DNA of 33,312 nucleotides, taken from NCBI GenBank assembly GCA_003645455.1, contig QNFE01000019.1:1-33312 (forward strand), written 5' to 3'. Within the stretch, counting starts at the first letter, position 1. Every line of letters starts with the position of its first letter. Below the pieces are notes generated by a model. The model was not told the DNA's origin. It saw only the letters and a list, made by a program, of their open reading frames with translations, and did not search any database. Shown piece after piece: positions 12,027 through 19,564 of the stretch. The DNA is from Gammaproteobacteria bacterium (lineage in GTDB: Bacteria; Pseudomonadota; Gammaproteobacteria; QNFE01). The translations under genes were made by a program, and so were the position numbers.

Positions 12027-12042
12027 GAGACCTTTGCAAAAC
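12027..12042 (+). repeat. Short repeat GAGACCTTTGCA (copy 1)
   Basis: GAGACCTTTGCAAAAC lies just upstream of the response-regulator start. The reverse complement TGCAAAGGTCTC recurs at 33,112-33,123, with near matches at 3666 (TGCAAGGGTCTC) and 24,906 (GCCAAAGGTCTC). I read these as relics of terminal inverted repeats of an insertion sequence or MITE; the IS family was not identified. Confidence 0.4.
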
Positions 12043-12048
12043 TTAATA

Positions 12049-12612
12049 ATGAAAAAGAAAAAAACTATCCTAATTGTTGATGACGAATATGACATTCGCT
12101 CTTTATTGACAGAAATCTTAACAAATGAAGGTTATTTTATTTTAAGTGCTGAAAATGCTACTCAGGCTAATGAGCACTTAAAAAAAAACAGACCAAGTGT
12201 TGTTTTGTTGGATGTATGGATGCCAGGACAAGATGGCATAAGTCTATTAAAAAAGTGGCAAAAAACTAAACCATACGATACAAAAGTCATAATGATGTCA
12301 GGTCATGCAACGATTGAAAATGCTATGGAGGCTACCAAGTATGGAGCAGTAGATTTTGTTGAAAAACCAATATCCTTGCCATTATTGTTGAAAACTATAA
12401 AAAAATATTTAAAACCAAAAGAAATAGAAAAAAAAGCTTATAAAAACAAAAGAAAGATAGAAGAATTATTCAAGTTAAAATACAAAGAAGCTATAGCAAA
12501 ATTTGACAAACTATACCTTAAAAATAGAATTAAAAAACAAAAAAATATCAGTAAGTTATCAATGGAAATAGGATTAGATAGGACATCTATTTATCGTAAA
12601 ATAAAAGATTGA
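12049..12612 (+). CDS. NtrX-like response regulator, receiver plus Fis-type HTH, no AAA+ domain
   Basis: The 187-aa protein has a receiver domain (about 5-122) with acidic pocket D11-D12, phosphoacceptor D55 in LLDVWMPGQDG, S84 in MMSGH and K106 in VEKP. The receiver resembles NtrX/NtrC-type regulators (ILIVDDEYDIRSLLTEIL). After a Lys-rich linker (about 123-160) comes a C-terminal Fis-like helix-turn-helix (ISKLSMEIGLDRTSIYRKIK). The sigma-54-activating AAA+ ATPase module normally between these parts is absent, so it should act by direct DNA binding. ATG 12,049 was chosen because the upstream in-frame ATGs (12,016, 12,025) would add a tail running into a repeat. No sensor kinase is in the window. 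The RegA/ActR family has the same architecture, but its receiver is less similar by eye. Confidence 0.85.
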   Translation: MKKKKTILIVDDEYDIRSLLTEILTNEGYFILSAENATQANEHLKKNRPSVVLLDVWMPGQDGISLLKKWQKTKPYDTKVIMMSGHATIENAMEATKYGAVDFVEKPISLPLLLKTIKKYLKPKEIEKKAYKNKRKIEELFKLKYKEAIAKFDKLYLKNRIKKQKNISKLSMEIGLDRTSIYRKIKD

Positions 12613-12667
12613 CATAAACAGCATTAGAGTATTATATTTATGTGATACTTGTTGTTTTTGTGAAATA

Positions 12668-12697
12668 ACATATTTTTTTATAAAAAATATGTATAAT
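12668..12697 (+). promoter_or_regulatory. Promoter with palindromic element upstream of the sulfur permease gene
   Basis: A perfect inverted repeat ACATATTTTTT (12,668-12,678)/AAAAAATATGT (12,682-12,692) with a 3-nt loop runs directly into a consensus -10 TATAAT (12,692-12,697). No good -35 is visible 17 bp upstream; the palindrome occupies that place. It may be an operator for an activator or repressor, or a terminator for the response-regulator gene; AT-richness also makes chance palindromes more likely. Confidence 0.45.
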
Positions 12698-12729
12698 GGG
12701 TATTTTTTACAAAATATTAGGACACATTT

Positions 12730-13953
12730 ATGGAAATAACGATTATTTATCAAATATTTTTGATAGTTTTTACCTTAGCCTTTATTCTTGGTGCCGTTGC
12801 TAATAAAACAGATTTTTGCACGATGGGCGCGGTATCTGACTGGGTAAATATGGGAGACACCAATCGGATGCGATCTTGGATGTTAGCCTTAACAACTGCT
12901 CTAATCATAGTGCTTTGTATGGAATATTTTGGTTTGGTTGATATGTCGCTTACCACAGACAATGCAAAATCAAACCCACCTTATCGCACAACAAATTTTG
13001 TTTGGTTGCGTTATATTGTTGGTGGTTTTATATTTGGCATAGGTATGACTATGGCATCAGGTTGTGGCAACAAAACTTTGATTCGTTTTGGAGCTGGCAA
13101 TTTAAAATCATTGTTTGTTTTATTGGCTATCTCAGCTGGTGCATCACTTATGATGTTTACCAATTTTAGTTATGATGTTTTTTTAAGTTGGATGGGCATT
13201 TTATCTATTGATTTTGCAGAATATGGTATTAGCGGACAACATCTAAGTGCCATTATCACAGGATATAGTGGGGCAGAAAACTCAAATATTATTCACCTGA
13301 CAATTGGTTTGTTGGTGGCATCTTTGTTTGCTTTATTTATATTTAGATCAAAAGAATTTTTAAAACACCAAGAATTATTGATAGCAGGAGTTGTGGTGGG
13401 AATGATAGTGGCAGGGGCTTGGTTTGTTAGTGCAGGATTTATGGGGCAAGAGTTATTAGAAGAGGCAGAAATGATGGATGAGATTCCATATGCCATTGGT
13501 GCCCAGTCTTTTACATTTGTTGCACCCACCGCTCATATGACACAATTTGCTACCCAAGGATTTAATCTTAATTTTTTAACATTCGGTATAATAGCAGCTC
13601 TGGGAGTTATTTTAGGCTCATTTATATATGCTTTAATCGCCGGTAAATTACGTTTTGAATGGTTTGTCAGTCTCAAAGATTTTGCTAATCATATAATCGG
13701 TGGTTTTATTATGGGTATAGGCGGCGTGCTTGGTATGGGTTGCACCATAGGACAAGGCATAACCGGAGCATCAACCCTTGCATTGGGCTCTTTTATGACT
13801 CTTTTTTCAATCATATTTGGCTCTGCTTTGACTATGAAATATCAATATTATAGAATGTTATATGAAGATGAGAGTATGTTTGCGGCAATTATTACAGCCA
13901 TGGTAGAGATGAAAATGTTACCTGCAAAACTAAGAAAATTAGAAAAACTTTAA
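12730..13953 (+). CDS. YeeE/YedE family sulfur (thiosulfate) transport protein
   Basis: The 407-aa polytopic membrane protein has many hydrophobic segments over its whole length. Three cysteines lie in family-typical settings: C30 in NKTDFCTMGAVSDW, C112 in MASGCGNKTLIRFGAGNLKS and C338 in GMGCTIGQGITGAS. In characterised YeeE (TsuA) the conserved cysteines pass thiosulfate through the membrane by transient S-H-S contacts. TsuB (TusA-like), its usual partner, is not next to it. It is preceded by its own promoter-like element and faces clpA. Import of thiosulfate or related sulfur species is the likely role; the exact substrate cannot be read from sequence. Confidence 0.85.
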   Translation: MEITIIYQIFLIVFTLAFILGAVANKTDFCTMGAVSDWVNMGDTNRMRSWMLALTTALIIVLCMEYFGLVDMSLTTDNAKSNPPYRTTNFVWLRYIVGGFIFGIGMTMASGCGNKTLIRFGAGNLKSLFVLLAISAGASLMMFTNFSYDVFLSWMGILSIDFAEYGISGQHLSAIITGYSGAENSNIIHLTIGLLVASLFALFIFRSKEFLKHQELLIAGVVVGMIVAGAWFVSAGFMGQELLEEAEMMDEIPYAIGAQSFTFVAPTAHMTQFATQGFNLNFLTFGIIAALGVILGSFIYALIAGKLRFEWFVSLKDFANHIIGGFIMGIGGVLGMGCTIGQGITGASTLALGSFMTLFSIIFGSALTMKYQYYRMLYEDESMFAAIITAMVEMKMLPAKLRKLEKL

Positions 13954-14219
13954 TTTAAAACAGTCCTCCGTAACAGATATCAAATCCAGTTTTTACAAGG
14001 AGAGATATCCACTTATTATGGATTAATTCAAAAAAACTATGATTCATTTGTGGCATAGTGATGGTCGGACTTATATAGACAGACCAAGATTATTCCGATG
14101 ATTTAGATCTGATGATGTAGAGAGGTGGATACCGAATCAAGTTCGACATGACGGTTTTGGGTTGTGGAGCATGATAAAATGAGGTCAATCAGAGCTTCTT
14201 TAAAAAAACTACCACAGTT
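13954..14219. other. Convergent intergenic region with degraded repeats
   Basis: The 266-bp gap between two converging genes shows no intact gene. At 14,124-14,154 a segment containing ATACCGAATCAAGTTCGACATGACGG looks like the dispersed palindromic type CCGAA-N-TTCGG-ATGACGG found between genes of many proteobacteria. At 14,186-14,198 CAATCAGAGCTTC matches the CTCTGATTA repeat ends seen elsewhere in the window. A short stretch in one frame reads like coding sequence broken by stops, but no family was recognised. No strong terminator was seen. Confidence 0.4.
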
Positions 14220-16592
14220 TTAAGCGACAATAGCAACAGAAGTTTTTGGTTTTTTTGCACATATTGAAGAGAAATTCATTGTTATTGAATCATCAACGAT
14301 ATCAACGATAACCAACCCACCTTTTTTTAGCTTGCCAAAAAGAATTTGTTCCGCCAATGGTTGTTTTATTAGTGTATTTATTGTTCTATCCATCGGACGC
14401 GCCCCCATTTTATCATCATAACCTTTTTTTATTAATAATTTTTTAGCGGAATTAGAGACTTTAATCATTATGTTTTTTTGTTTTAATTGATTTTTTAATG
14501 CCTCTAAAAACTTATCAATTATTTTTAATATAATAGATATATTTAAAGATTTGAACAAGACAATTTTATCTAAGCGGTTGCGAAATTCTGGGTTGAATAT
14601 CTTTTTAATTTCTAACAAACTGTCTGTTCTGTTATCTTGTTTGGTAAAACCAAAAGATCCTTTATCGAGAGTCCATGCCCCTGCATTAGATGTCATAATT
14701 AAAATTACATTCGTAAAATCACTTTTTCTACCGTTATTATCTGTTAATACTCCGTAATCCATGATTTGCAAAAGAATATTAAAAATATCAGGGTGGGCTT
14801 TTTCAATTTCATCCAACAGTAACACACTATGGGGATTTTTGTGAATCTCATCTGTCAAAAGACCGCCTTGATCAAAACCTACATAACCAGGCGGTGCACC
14901 GATAAGTCTGGATACCGTATGGCTTTGAGTATATTCAGACATATCAAAACGGATAAGATTGATATTCATTGTTGTAGCAAGTTGCTGACATAACTCTGTT
15001 TTACCAACTCCAGTAGGTCCTGCAAACAAAAAAGATCCGATAGGTTTTTCATCGGATGACAATCCACTTTTAGAGAGATTGATGGTGTCACATAAAGTAT
15101 CAATTGCTTCATTTTGTCCAAATATATTTTGTCGTAGTTTTTTTGAGAGGTTTTTAAGGTTTGATAAATCATGAGAATTTATGCTTTGCTCTGGTATCTG
15201 AGTTATTTTAGATATGATATTTTCTATGAGGGTTTTATCAACTATTTTTTTTCTTTTATTTTTCGGTTGGGTTCGCAAATATGCTCCGGCTTCATCAATA
15301 ACATCGATGGCTTTATCTGGTAAAAATCTCTCGTTAATATATCTTTTTGAAAGTATAACAGCAGAATTTATAGCATCATCGTTATATTTAATTTGGTGAT
15401 GTTTTTCATAATAAGGGGCAACTCCTTTTAAGATCAATTTGCTATCTGCAATATTAGGCTCTTTGATGTCAATTTTTTGAAAGCGCCTTGATAAGGCATG
15501 TTCTTTTTCAAAAATACTGCGAAATTCTTTATAGGTTGTGGAGCCTATACAACGTAGCTCACCATTATTCAGTGCAGGTTTTAATAAATTAGCAGCATCC
15601 ATCGAGCCATCTGAGGTGGCTCCTGCTCCAACAATAGTATGAATCTCATCAATGAAAAGAATAACACTTTGATCTTGTTTAATCTCATCTATTATTTGTT
15701 TTAACCTCTCTTCAAAATCTCCACGATATTTTGTGCCAGCTATTAACGCCCCTACATCAAGTGAAAAAATTACTTTATTTTTTAAAATATTGGGGACTTT
15801 TTTATCTGTTATGTGTTTGGCAAGACCCTCAGCAATAGCTGTTTTACCAACCCCTGATTCCCCCACTAATAAGGGGTTGTTTTTAGAACGCCTGCAAAGA
15901 ATTTGAATAACTCTCTCTACCTCTTGTTTTCTGCCAATAAGTCTATCAATTTTTTTATCAATGGCTTTTTGGTTCAGATTTGTGGCAAAACTTTGCAATG
16001 CTGTTTTATCCTCTTTTTTCTTATTTTTGTCAATTTTCTCATAGGCTTCATCAAAATGTTCAAAATCATTATCTGTGCTGTCATCTAAATTATCAAAAGC
16101 ATTATCAATCATATCGTCTAAAAATGCCAAATCATCGGCAATCTCATCCGTTATATCTGATTTAATATCAGATAAATTGTTTTGAAAATTATTTAAAATT
16201 CTATCGTTTGTTACTCCATATTTATGCAATAGGTATGCACTATAACATTCGTTCTCTTGTATTATGCTCAACAAAATATGTTTTGTTGTGGTTGTGTCAG
16301 TATTCTTGGTTAAATTGGTGGCACGTTGTAAAACTCTTTGTAATCCAATAGTAGGCACAACATCTATTTGATGAGATGAGCCGATAGTAGGTTCATAGTT
16401 ATTTATATGCTCTGTTAATAAAACTATCAACATTTCTATGGTATTGTTTTCATAGATCTCAATAAAATTTTGCACAGATGTGTCGTTCAATAGGTGCAAG
16501 GTTAGATTCTCAATACTAGCAAATTCCAAAGACTTATTAACTGAAAATTTAAAAGTATTTTTTAAGATTGTTTCTAAATTGTTGCTATACAT
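14220..16592 (-). CDS. clpA: ATP-dependent Clp protease ATP-binding subunit ClpA
   Basis: The 790-aa AAA+ unfoldase feeds substrates to the ClpP peptidase. It has an N domain (about 1-140), a first ATPase module with Walker A GESGVGKT (244-251) and Walker B ILFIDE, and a second with GPTGVGKT (525-532) and pore-loop GYVG. A Phe-Gly-Phe tripeptide at about 647-649 sits where E. coli ClpA has the ClpP-docking IGL loop. The linker between the N domain and D1 (about 145-200) is strongly acidic and roughly 30 residues longer than in E. coli ClpA (758 aa). It lies 12 bp downstream of its adaptor clpS. clpP is not in the window. Confidence 0.96.
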   Translation of the reverse strand: MYSNNLETILKNTFKFSVNKSLEFASIENLTLHLLNDTSVQNFIEIYENNTIEMLIVLLTEHINNYEPTIGSSHQIDVVPTIGLQRVLQRATNLTKNTDTTTTKHILLSIIQENECYSAYLLHKYGVTNDRILNNFQNNLSDIKSDITDEIADDLAFLDDMIDNAFDNLDDSTDNDFEHFDEAYEKIDKNKKKEDKTALQSFATNLNQKAIDKKIDRLIGRKQEVERVIQILCRRSKNNPLLVGESGVGKTAIAEGLAKHITDKKVPNILKNKVIFSLDVGALIAGTKYRGDFEERLKQIIDEIKQDQSVILFIDEIHTIVGAGATSDGSMDAANLLKPALNNGELRCIGSTTYKEFRSIFEKEHALSRRFQKIDIKEPNIADSKLILKGVAPYYEKHHQIKYNDDAINSAVILSKRYINERFLPDKAIDVIDEAGAYLRTQPKNKRKKIVDKTLIENIISKITQIPEQSINSHDLSNLKNLSKKLRQNIFGQNEAIDTLCDTINLSKSGLSSDEKPIGSFLFAGPTGVGKTELCQQLATTMNINLIRFDMSEYTQSHTVSRLIGAPPGYVGFDQGGLLTDEIHKNPHSVLLLDEIEKAHPDIFNILLQIMDYGVLTDNNGRKSDFTNVILIMTSNAGAWTLDKGSFGFTKQDNRTDSLLEIKKIFNPEFRNRLDKIVLFKSLNISIILKIIDKFLEALKNQLKQKNIMIKVSNSAKKLLIKKGYDDKMGARPMDRTINTLIKQPLAEQILFGKLKKGGLVIVDIVDDSITMNFSSICAKKPKTSVAIVA

Positions 16593-16604
16593 ATTTTTTA
16601 ATTT

Positions 16605-16931
16605 TTATTTTAAAGTTTTGCGAACTATACATTTTAGTGGATATTTTGCTTGTTTGCTGTAATGATTAACTAAGGCTGCTTTTGAGATAGCAATATCCTT
16701 GCCAAATGTTCCACAGATGCCCTCACCATCACTGTGAATTTTTAACATTATAATTTCTGCATCAGTCTGGTTCATATAAAAAACTTCCATCAAAAGCTGT
16801 GAGACAAAATCCATAGTTGTGGTATTATCGTTAATCAGCACAACATTATATAAAGACGGATGTTTGTAGTTTATTTCTATTCTATCTAAGGTTGCAGTAT
16901 TGCCTTGTGGCTGTGGTTTTTTAGTACTCAT
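16605..16931 (-). CDS. clpS: ATP-dependent Clp protease adaptor ClpS
   Basis: The 108-aa protein is the N-end-rule adaptor that delivers proteins with bulky hydrophobic N-termini to ClpAP. After a flexible N-terminal tail of about 25 residues comes the core: YNVVLINDNTTTMDFVSQLL, with the substrate-pocket Asn-Asp and the following Thr/Met, then a His (IKIHSDGEG in the form KIHSDGEGICG) and a short C-terminal strand. It starts one base after the icd stop and is followed by clpA, the normal pairing. Confidence 0.95.
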   Translation of the reverse strand: MSTKKPQPQGNTATLDRIEINYKHPSLYNVVLINDNTTTMDFVSQLLMEVFYMNQTDAEIIMLKIHSDGEGICGTFGKDIAISKAALVNHYSKQAKYPLKCIVRKTLK

Positions 16932-16932
16932 A

Positions 16933-18180
16933 TCAAATATTAGAAATTATATTTTTGCTAAATTCGCTGCAAGATACTCTGGTAATATTTTTATCTAAAT
17001 TCGCAAAATCTGCGGTAAGAGTTTTTTGAGATATTGTCTCCTCCATGGCTTTTTCAATAAAACCTGCTGCTTTTTTAAAGTTTAAATAAAGCAACATCAT
17101 CTGTGCGGATAAAATTATAGATCCAGGATTTACTATATTCTTACCTGCGATATCAGGGGCACTACCATGAGTTGCCTCAAAAATAGCACATTCTTTGCCA
17201 ATGTTGGCTCCTGGTGCAATGCCAATTCCACCGACCTGGGCGGCAAGAGCATCCGATATATAATCACCATTTAAATTTAAGGTGGCAATTACACTATAAT
17301 TTTGGGGGTTTAATAAAATTTGTTGTAAAAAATTATCAGCTATAACATCGTTGATAATAATTTTGTGCTGAGTTTTGGGGTTTATAATTTGATAACTACC
17401 ACTATTTTTTATTTTTTTTGCTCCAAATTCATCCTGAGCTAATTGATGACCCCACTTTAAAAAAGCTCCTTCGGTAAATTTCATTATATTGCCTTTGTGC
17501 ACTAAGGTTACTGATGGCAAATCATTATCTATCGCATATAAAATTGCCTGTCTAATTAAACGTGTGCTACCCTCATAAGAGACAGGTTTGATGCCAATCC
17601 CACAATTTTTATCAAATCGTATTGAATTTACATTCATTTTTTGTTGCAAAAAATCTATAATTTTTTTGGCATTATCGCTGTTTGCTTTGTATTCAATACC
17701 AGCATAGATATCTTCGGTATTTTCACGAAAAATAGTCATATTTGTTTTTTCAGGATTCTTTAAAACAGAGGGCACGCCCTTATAGTATTTAACAGGACGC
17801 ACACAAGCAAATAGGTCTAATTTTTGTCGCATTGCTACATTTAAAGATGAAAAGCCACCACCTATGGGAGTTGTGAGTGGTCCTTTAATGGCTACCTTAT
17901 ATTTTTTTATTGCCTCAATAGTCTCTTGGGGTAGATAATTATTTTCTCCATATTTTTTGACTGCATTTTCACCTGCATACACCTCACACCAATGAATTTT
18001 TTTATGCCCTTGATAGGCCTTATTCATGGACTTGTCAACAACTTTTTTCATAACAGGAGTTATCTCTTCTCCTACTCCATCTCCTGTTATATATAAAACA
18101 ACGGGATTGTCGTTTGGAACTAAGTTTCCGTTGTTGTCAAAATCAATAATTTTACCATTGTTTGGAAATTCAATTTTCAT
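16933..18180 (-). CDS. icd: Isocitrate dehydrogenase, predicted NAD+-dependent
   Basis: The 415-aa enzyme oxidatively decarboxylates isocitrate to 2-oxoglutarate. It aligns without large gaps to E. coli Icd (416 aa). Substrate residues are intact in SSLNVAMRQ (S112 matching the phosphorylatable S113) and RPVKYYKGV. The cofactor-specifying positions differ: E. coli K344, Y345, Y391 and R395 are D343, I344, A390 and N394 here ([16 protein letters not shown]). Asp-Ile at the first two positions is the signature of NAD-specific dimeric IDHs, including those of some chemolithoautotrophs. The start overlaps the pssA end by 11 bp, with SD AAGGAG inside pssA. Cofactor choice is inference from these residues. 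Confidence 0.95.
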   Translation of the reverse strand: MKIEFPNNGKIIDFDNNGNLVPNDNPVVLYITGDGVGEEITPVMKKVVDKSMNKAYQGHKKIHWCEVYAGENAVKKYGENNYLPQETIEAIKKYKVAIKGPLTTPIGGGFSSLNVAMRQKLDLFACVRPVKYYKGVPSVLKNPEKTNMTIFRENTEDIYAGIEYKANSDNAKKIIDFLQQKMNVNSIRFDKNCGIGIKPVSYEGSTRLIRQAILYAIDNDLPSVTLVHKGNIMKFTEGAFLKWGHQLAQDEFGAKKIKNSGSYQIINPKTQHKIIINDVIADNFLQQILLNPQNYSVIATLNLNGDYISDALAAQVGGIGIAPGANIGKECAIFEATHGSAPDIAGKNIVNPGSIILSAQMMLLYLNFKKAAGFIEKAMEETISQKTLTADFANLDKNITRVSCSEFSKNIISNI

Positions 18181-18940
18181 TATTTTTTTCTCCTTTTTTG
18201 TATCTTTTAGGTTTTGTTCGTATTTTTCGCCAAAGAGTCAAGAGTGGTCCTGATAAGGCATACAACAAAAAACAAAATAAAATAATCTTGGGAGGGTCAA
18301 TTGTGGTAAGAGCAAAAACTAAGATAATCGCCAATAAAACCACAAAAGGCACAGTTTTAACCGACCCTAAGTCTTTAAAGCTATAATAGGGGAACGAGCT
18401 TACCATCAAACCTCCTAATGTTGCCGTTGTAATCAAAGCTAATATATCTAATTGTTGTCCTTTAAAGCCCAATTCTTCGCCTGACCACACCAATGCTACC
18501 AAAACCGCCGCCGCCGCAGGAGATGCCAAACCTTGAAAAAATTTTTTATCAATAACTCCTACTTTTACATTAAATCTTGCCAACCGCAAAGCTGCACAGG
18601 CGGTATATAAAAAAGCCACCACCCAACCAATATTTCCCATCCCAGTTAATGCCCACTTATAAACTACCAAAGATGGAGCTATACCGAAGCTTACCATATC
18701 CGATAGGCTATCAAATTCTGCTCCAAAATCACTTTGAGTGTTGGTAAGTCTGGCCACCCGACCATCCAAACCATCAAAAATCATTGCCACTAAGATAGCA
18801 ATAGCAGCTGATGAAAAGTGATTATCCATAGCCAAAATAATGGCATAAAAACCTGCGAACAATGCCGTGGTGGTCAATATATTTGGCAAAAGATATATTC
18901 CCTTTTTAAATTTTTTGCTGTTGTTTTTATTAAGTTTCAT
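18170..18940 (-). CDS. pssA: CDP-diacylglycerol--serine O-phosphatidyltransferase
   Basis: The 256-aa membrane enzyme makes phosphatidylserine from CDP-diacylglycerol and serine. The CDP-alcohol phosphatidyltransferase motif DGx2ARx8Gx3Dx3D is complete ([19 protein letters not shown], then SLSD). Several hydrophobic helices surround it, and the C-terminus is very basic ([17 protein letters not shown]). It belongs to the integral-membrane PssA type usually paired with a small phosphatidylserine decarboxylase, and such a gene sits 14 bp upstream here, although in altered form. The stop codon overlaps the icd start. Confidence 0.94.
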   Translation of the reverse strand: MKLNKNNSKKFKKGIYLLPNILTTTALFAGFYAIILAMDNHFSSAAIAILVAMIFDGLDGRVARLTNTQSDFGAEFDSLSDMVSFGIAPSLVVYKWALTGMGNIGWVVAFLYTACAALRLARFNVKVGVIDKKFFQGLASPAAAAVLVALVWSGEELGFKGQQLDILALITTATLGGLMVSSFPYYSFKDLGSVKTVPFVVLLAIILVFALTTIDPPKIILFCFLLYALSGPLLTLWRKIRTKPKRYKKGEKNNEN

Positions 18941-18954
18941 TTCATAAGTCTCTT

Positions 18955-19563
18955 TTATGATAATTTGCCACCAAGATTAGCAATTTTTCTCAAGGCTTTA
19001 ATGTTTCTCCCCATATTTTTGTTGGTAATAATGCTATCGTCAGGTATTAAAATTCGCACACTTTTTAAAAAAATAAAAAATCCAATATACTGCCCTGATC
19101 CTACTCTATAACCTGGTTGAATAATAAGTTTGCATAAACCTAACATAGCACCCATCAAAAAAACTTCCACTTTACCGCCCTCATCAGTTATAATTTGAAT
19201 TGATAATTTTACTCTATTTTGGTTTGAAAATTGTTTTATTTTTAAAATTTTACCCTCGATAGGAGAAAAAATAGCAATTTTATGAAACCATTTATGGTTA
19301 ATATTCAAAGCAATAGCAGGTTGCATGCTGTGAGAATATAAGCCGGTTCCTCGTTTTTCTACCACACCATTGATGGGACTTATAATAGATAATGGGTCAA
19401 TAATTTTTTGTGATTTTTCATAACGAAAAAACCACATTAAAATTACTAATACCAACCAAAGCCACCAGAGATAACCTATGCCATTAACAATAGAATTAAT
19501 AAACAACAGCAAAGTAAGTCCAATTAAAGTCATTTTAAATTGTGGAATAATTCTATAATTCAT
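18955..19563 (-). CDS. Phosphatidylserine decarboxylase-family protein lacking the pyruvoyl-forming residues
   Basis: The 202-aa protein has the layout of small proteobacterial phosphatidylserine decarboxylases: two N-terminal hydrophobic segments (about 11-29 and 31-46), a central beta-rich part and a C-terminal GxR...ILIP block. Key positions differ. The PxDG motif with the catalytic Asp reads PING (63-66). The His-containing VHVNRAPV strand is rebuilt (HKIAIFSPI, one His at 94). The Gly-Ser pair that cleaves itself to form the pyruvoyl group is Leu166-Lys167 (IFLKSVRILIP). Autoprocessing should therefore fail. It sits between glyS (1-bp gap) and pssA (14-bp gap). It could be a pseudoenzyme supporting PssA or a decaying gene, but the frame is open throughout. 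Family membership rests on my alignment by eye. Confidence 0.75.
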   Translation of the reverse strand: MNYRIIPQFKMTLIGLTLLLFINSIVNGIGYLWWLWLVLVILMWFFRYEKSQKIIDPLSIISPINGVVEKRGTGLYSHSMQPAIALNINHKWFHKIAIFSPIEGKILKIKQFSNQNRVKLSIQIITDEGGKVEVFLMGAMLGLCKLIIQPGYRVGSGQYIGFFIFLKSVRILIPDDSIITNKNMGRNIKALRKIANLGGKLS

Positions 19564-19564
19564 A

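Noticed and set aside
12016-12048. Earlier in-frame starts for the response regulator
   Set aside because: They would translate the GAGACCTTTGCA repeat; the receiver domain begins naturally after ATG 12,049.
14041-14180. Short coding-like frame (GRTYIDRPRLF) between the sulfur permease gene and clpA
   Set aside because: It is broken by stops, lacks a ribosome-binding site and runs into a palindromic repeat; too little remains to name a pseudogene.
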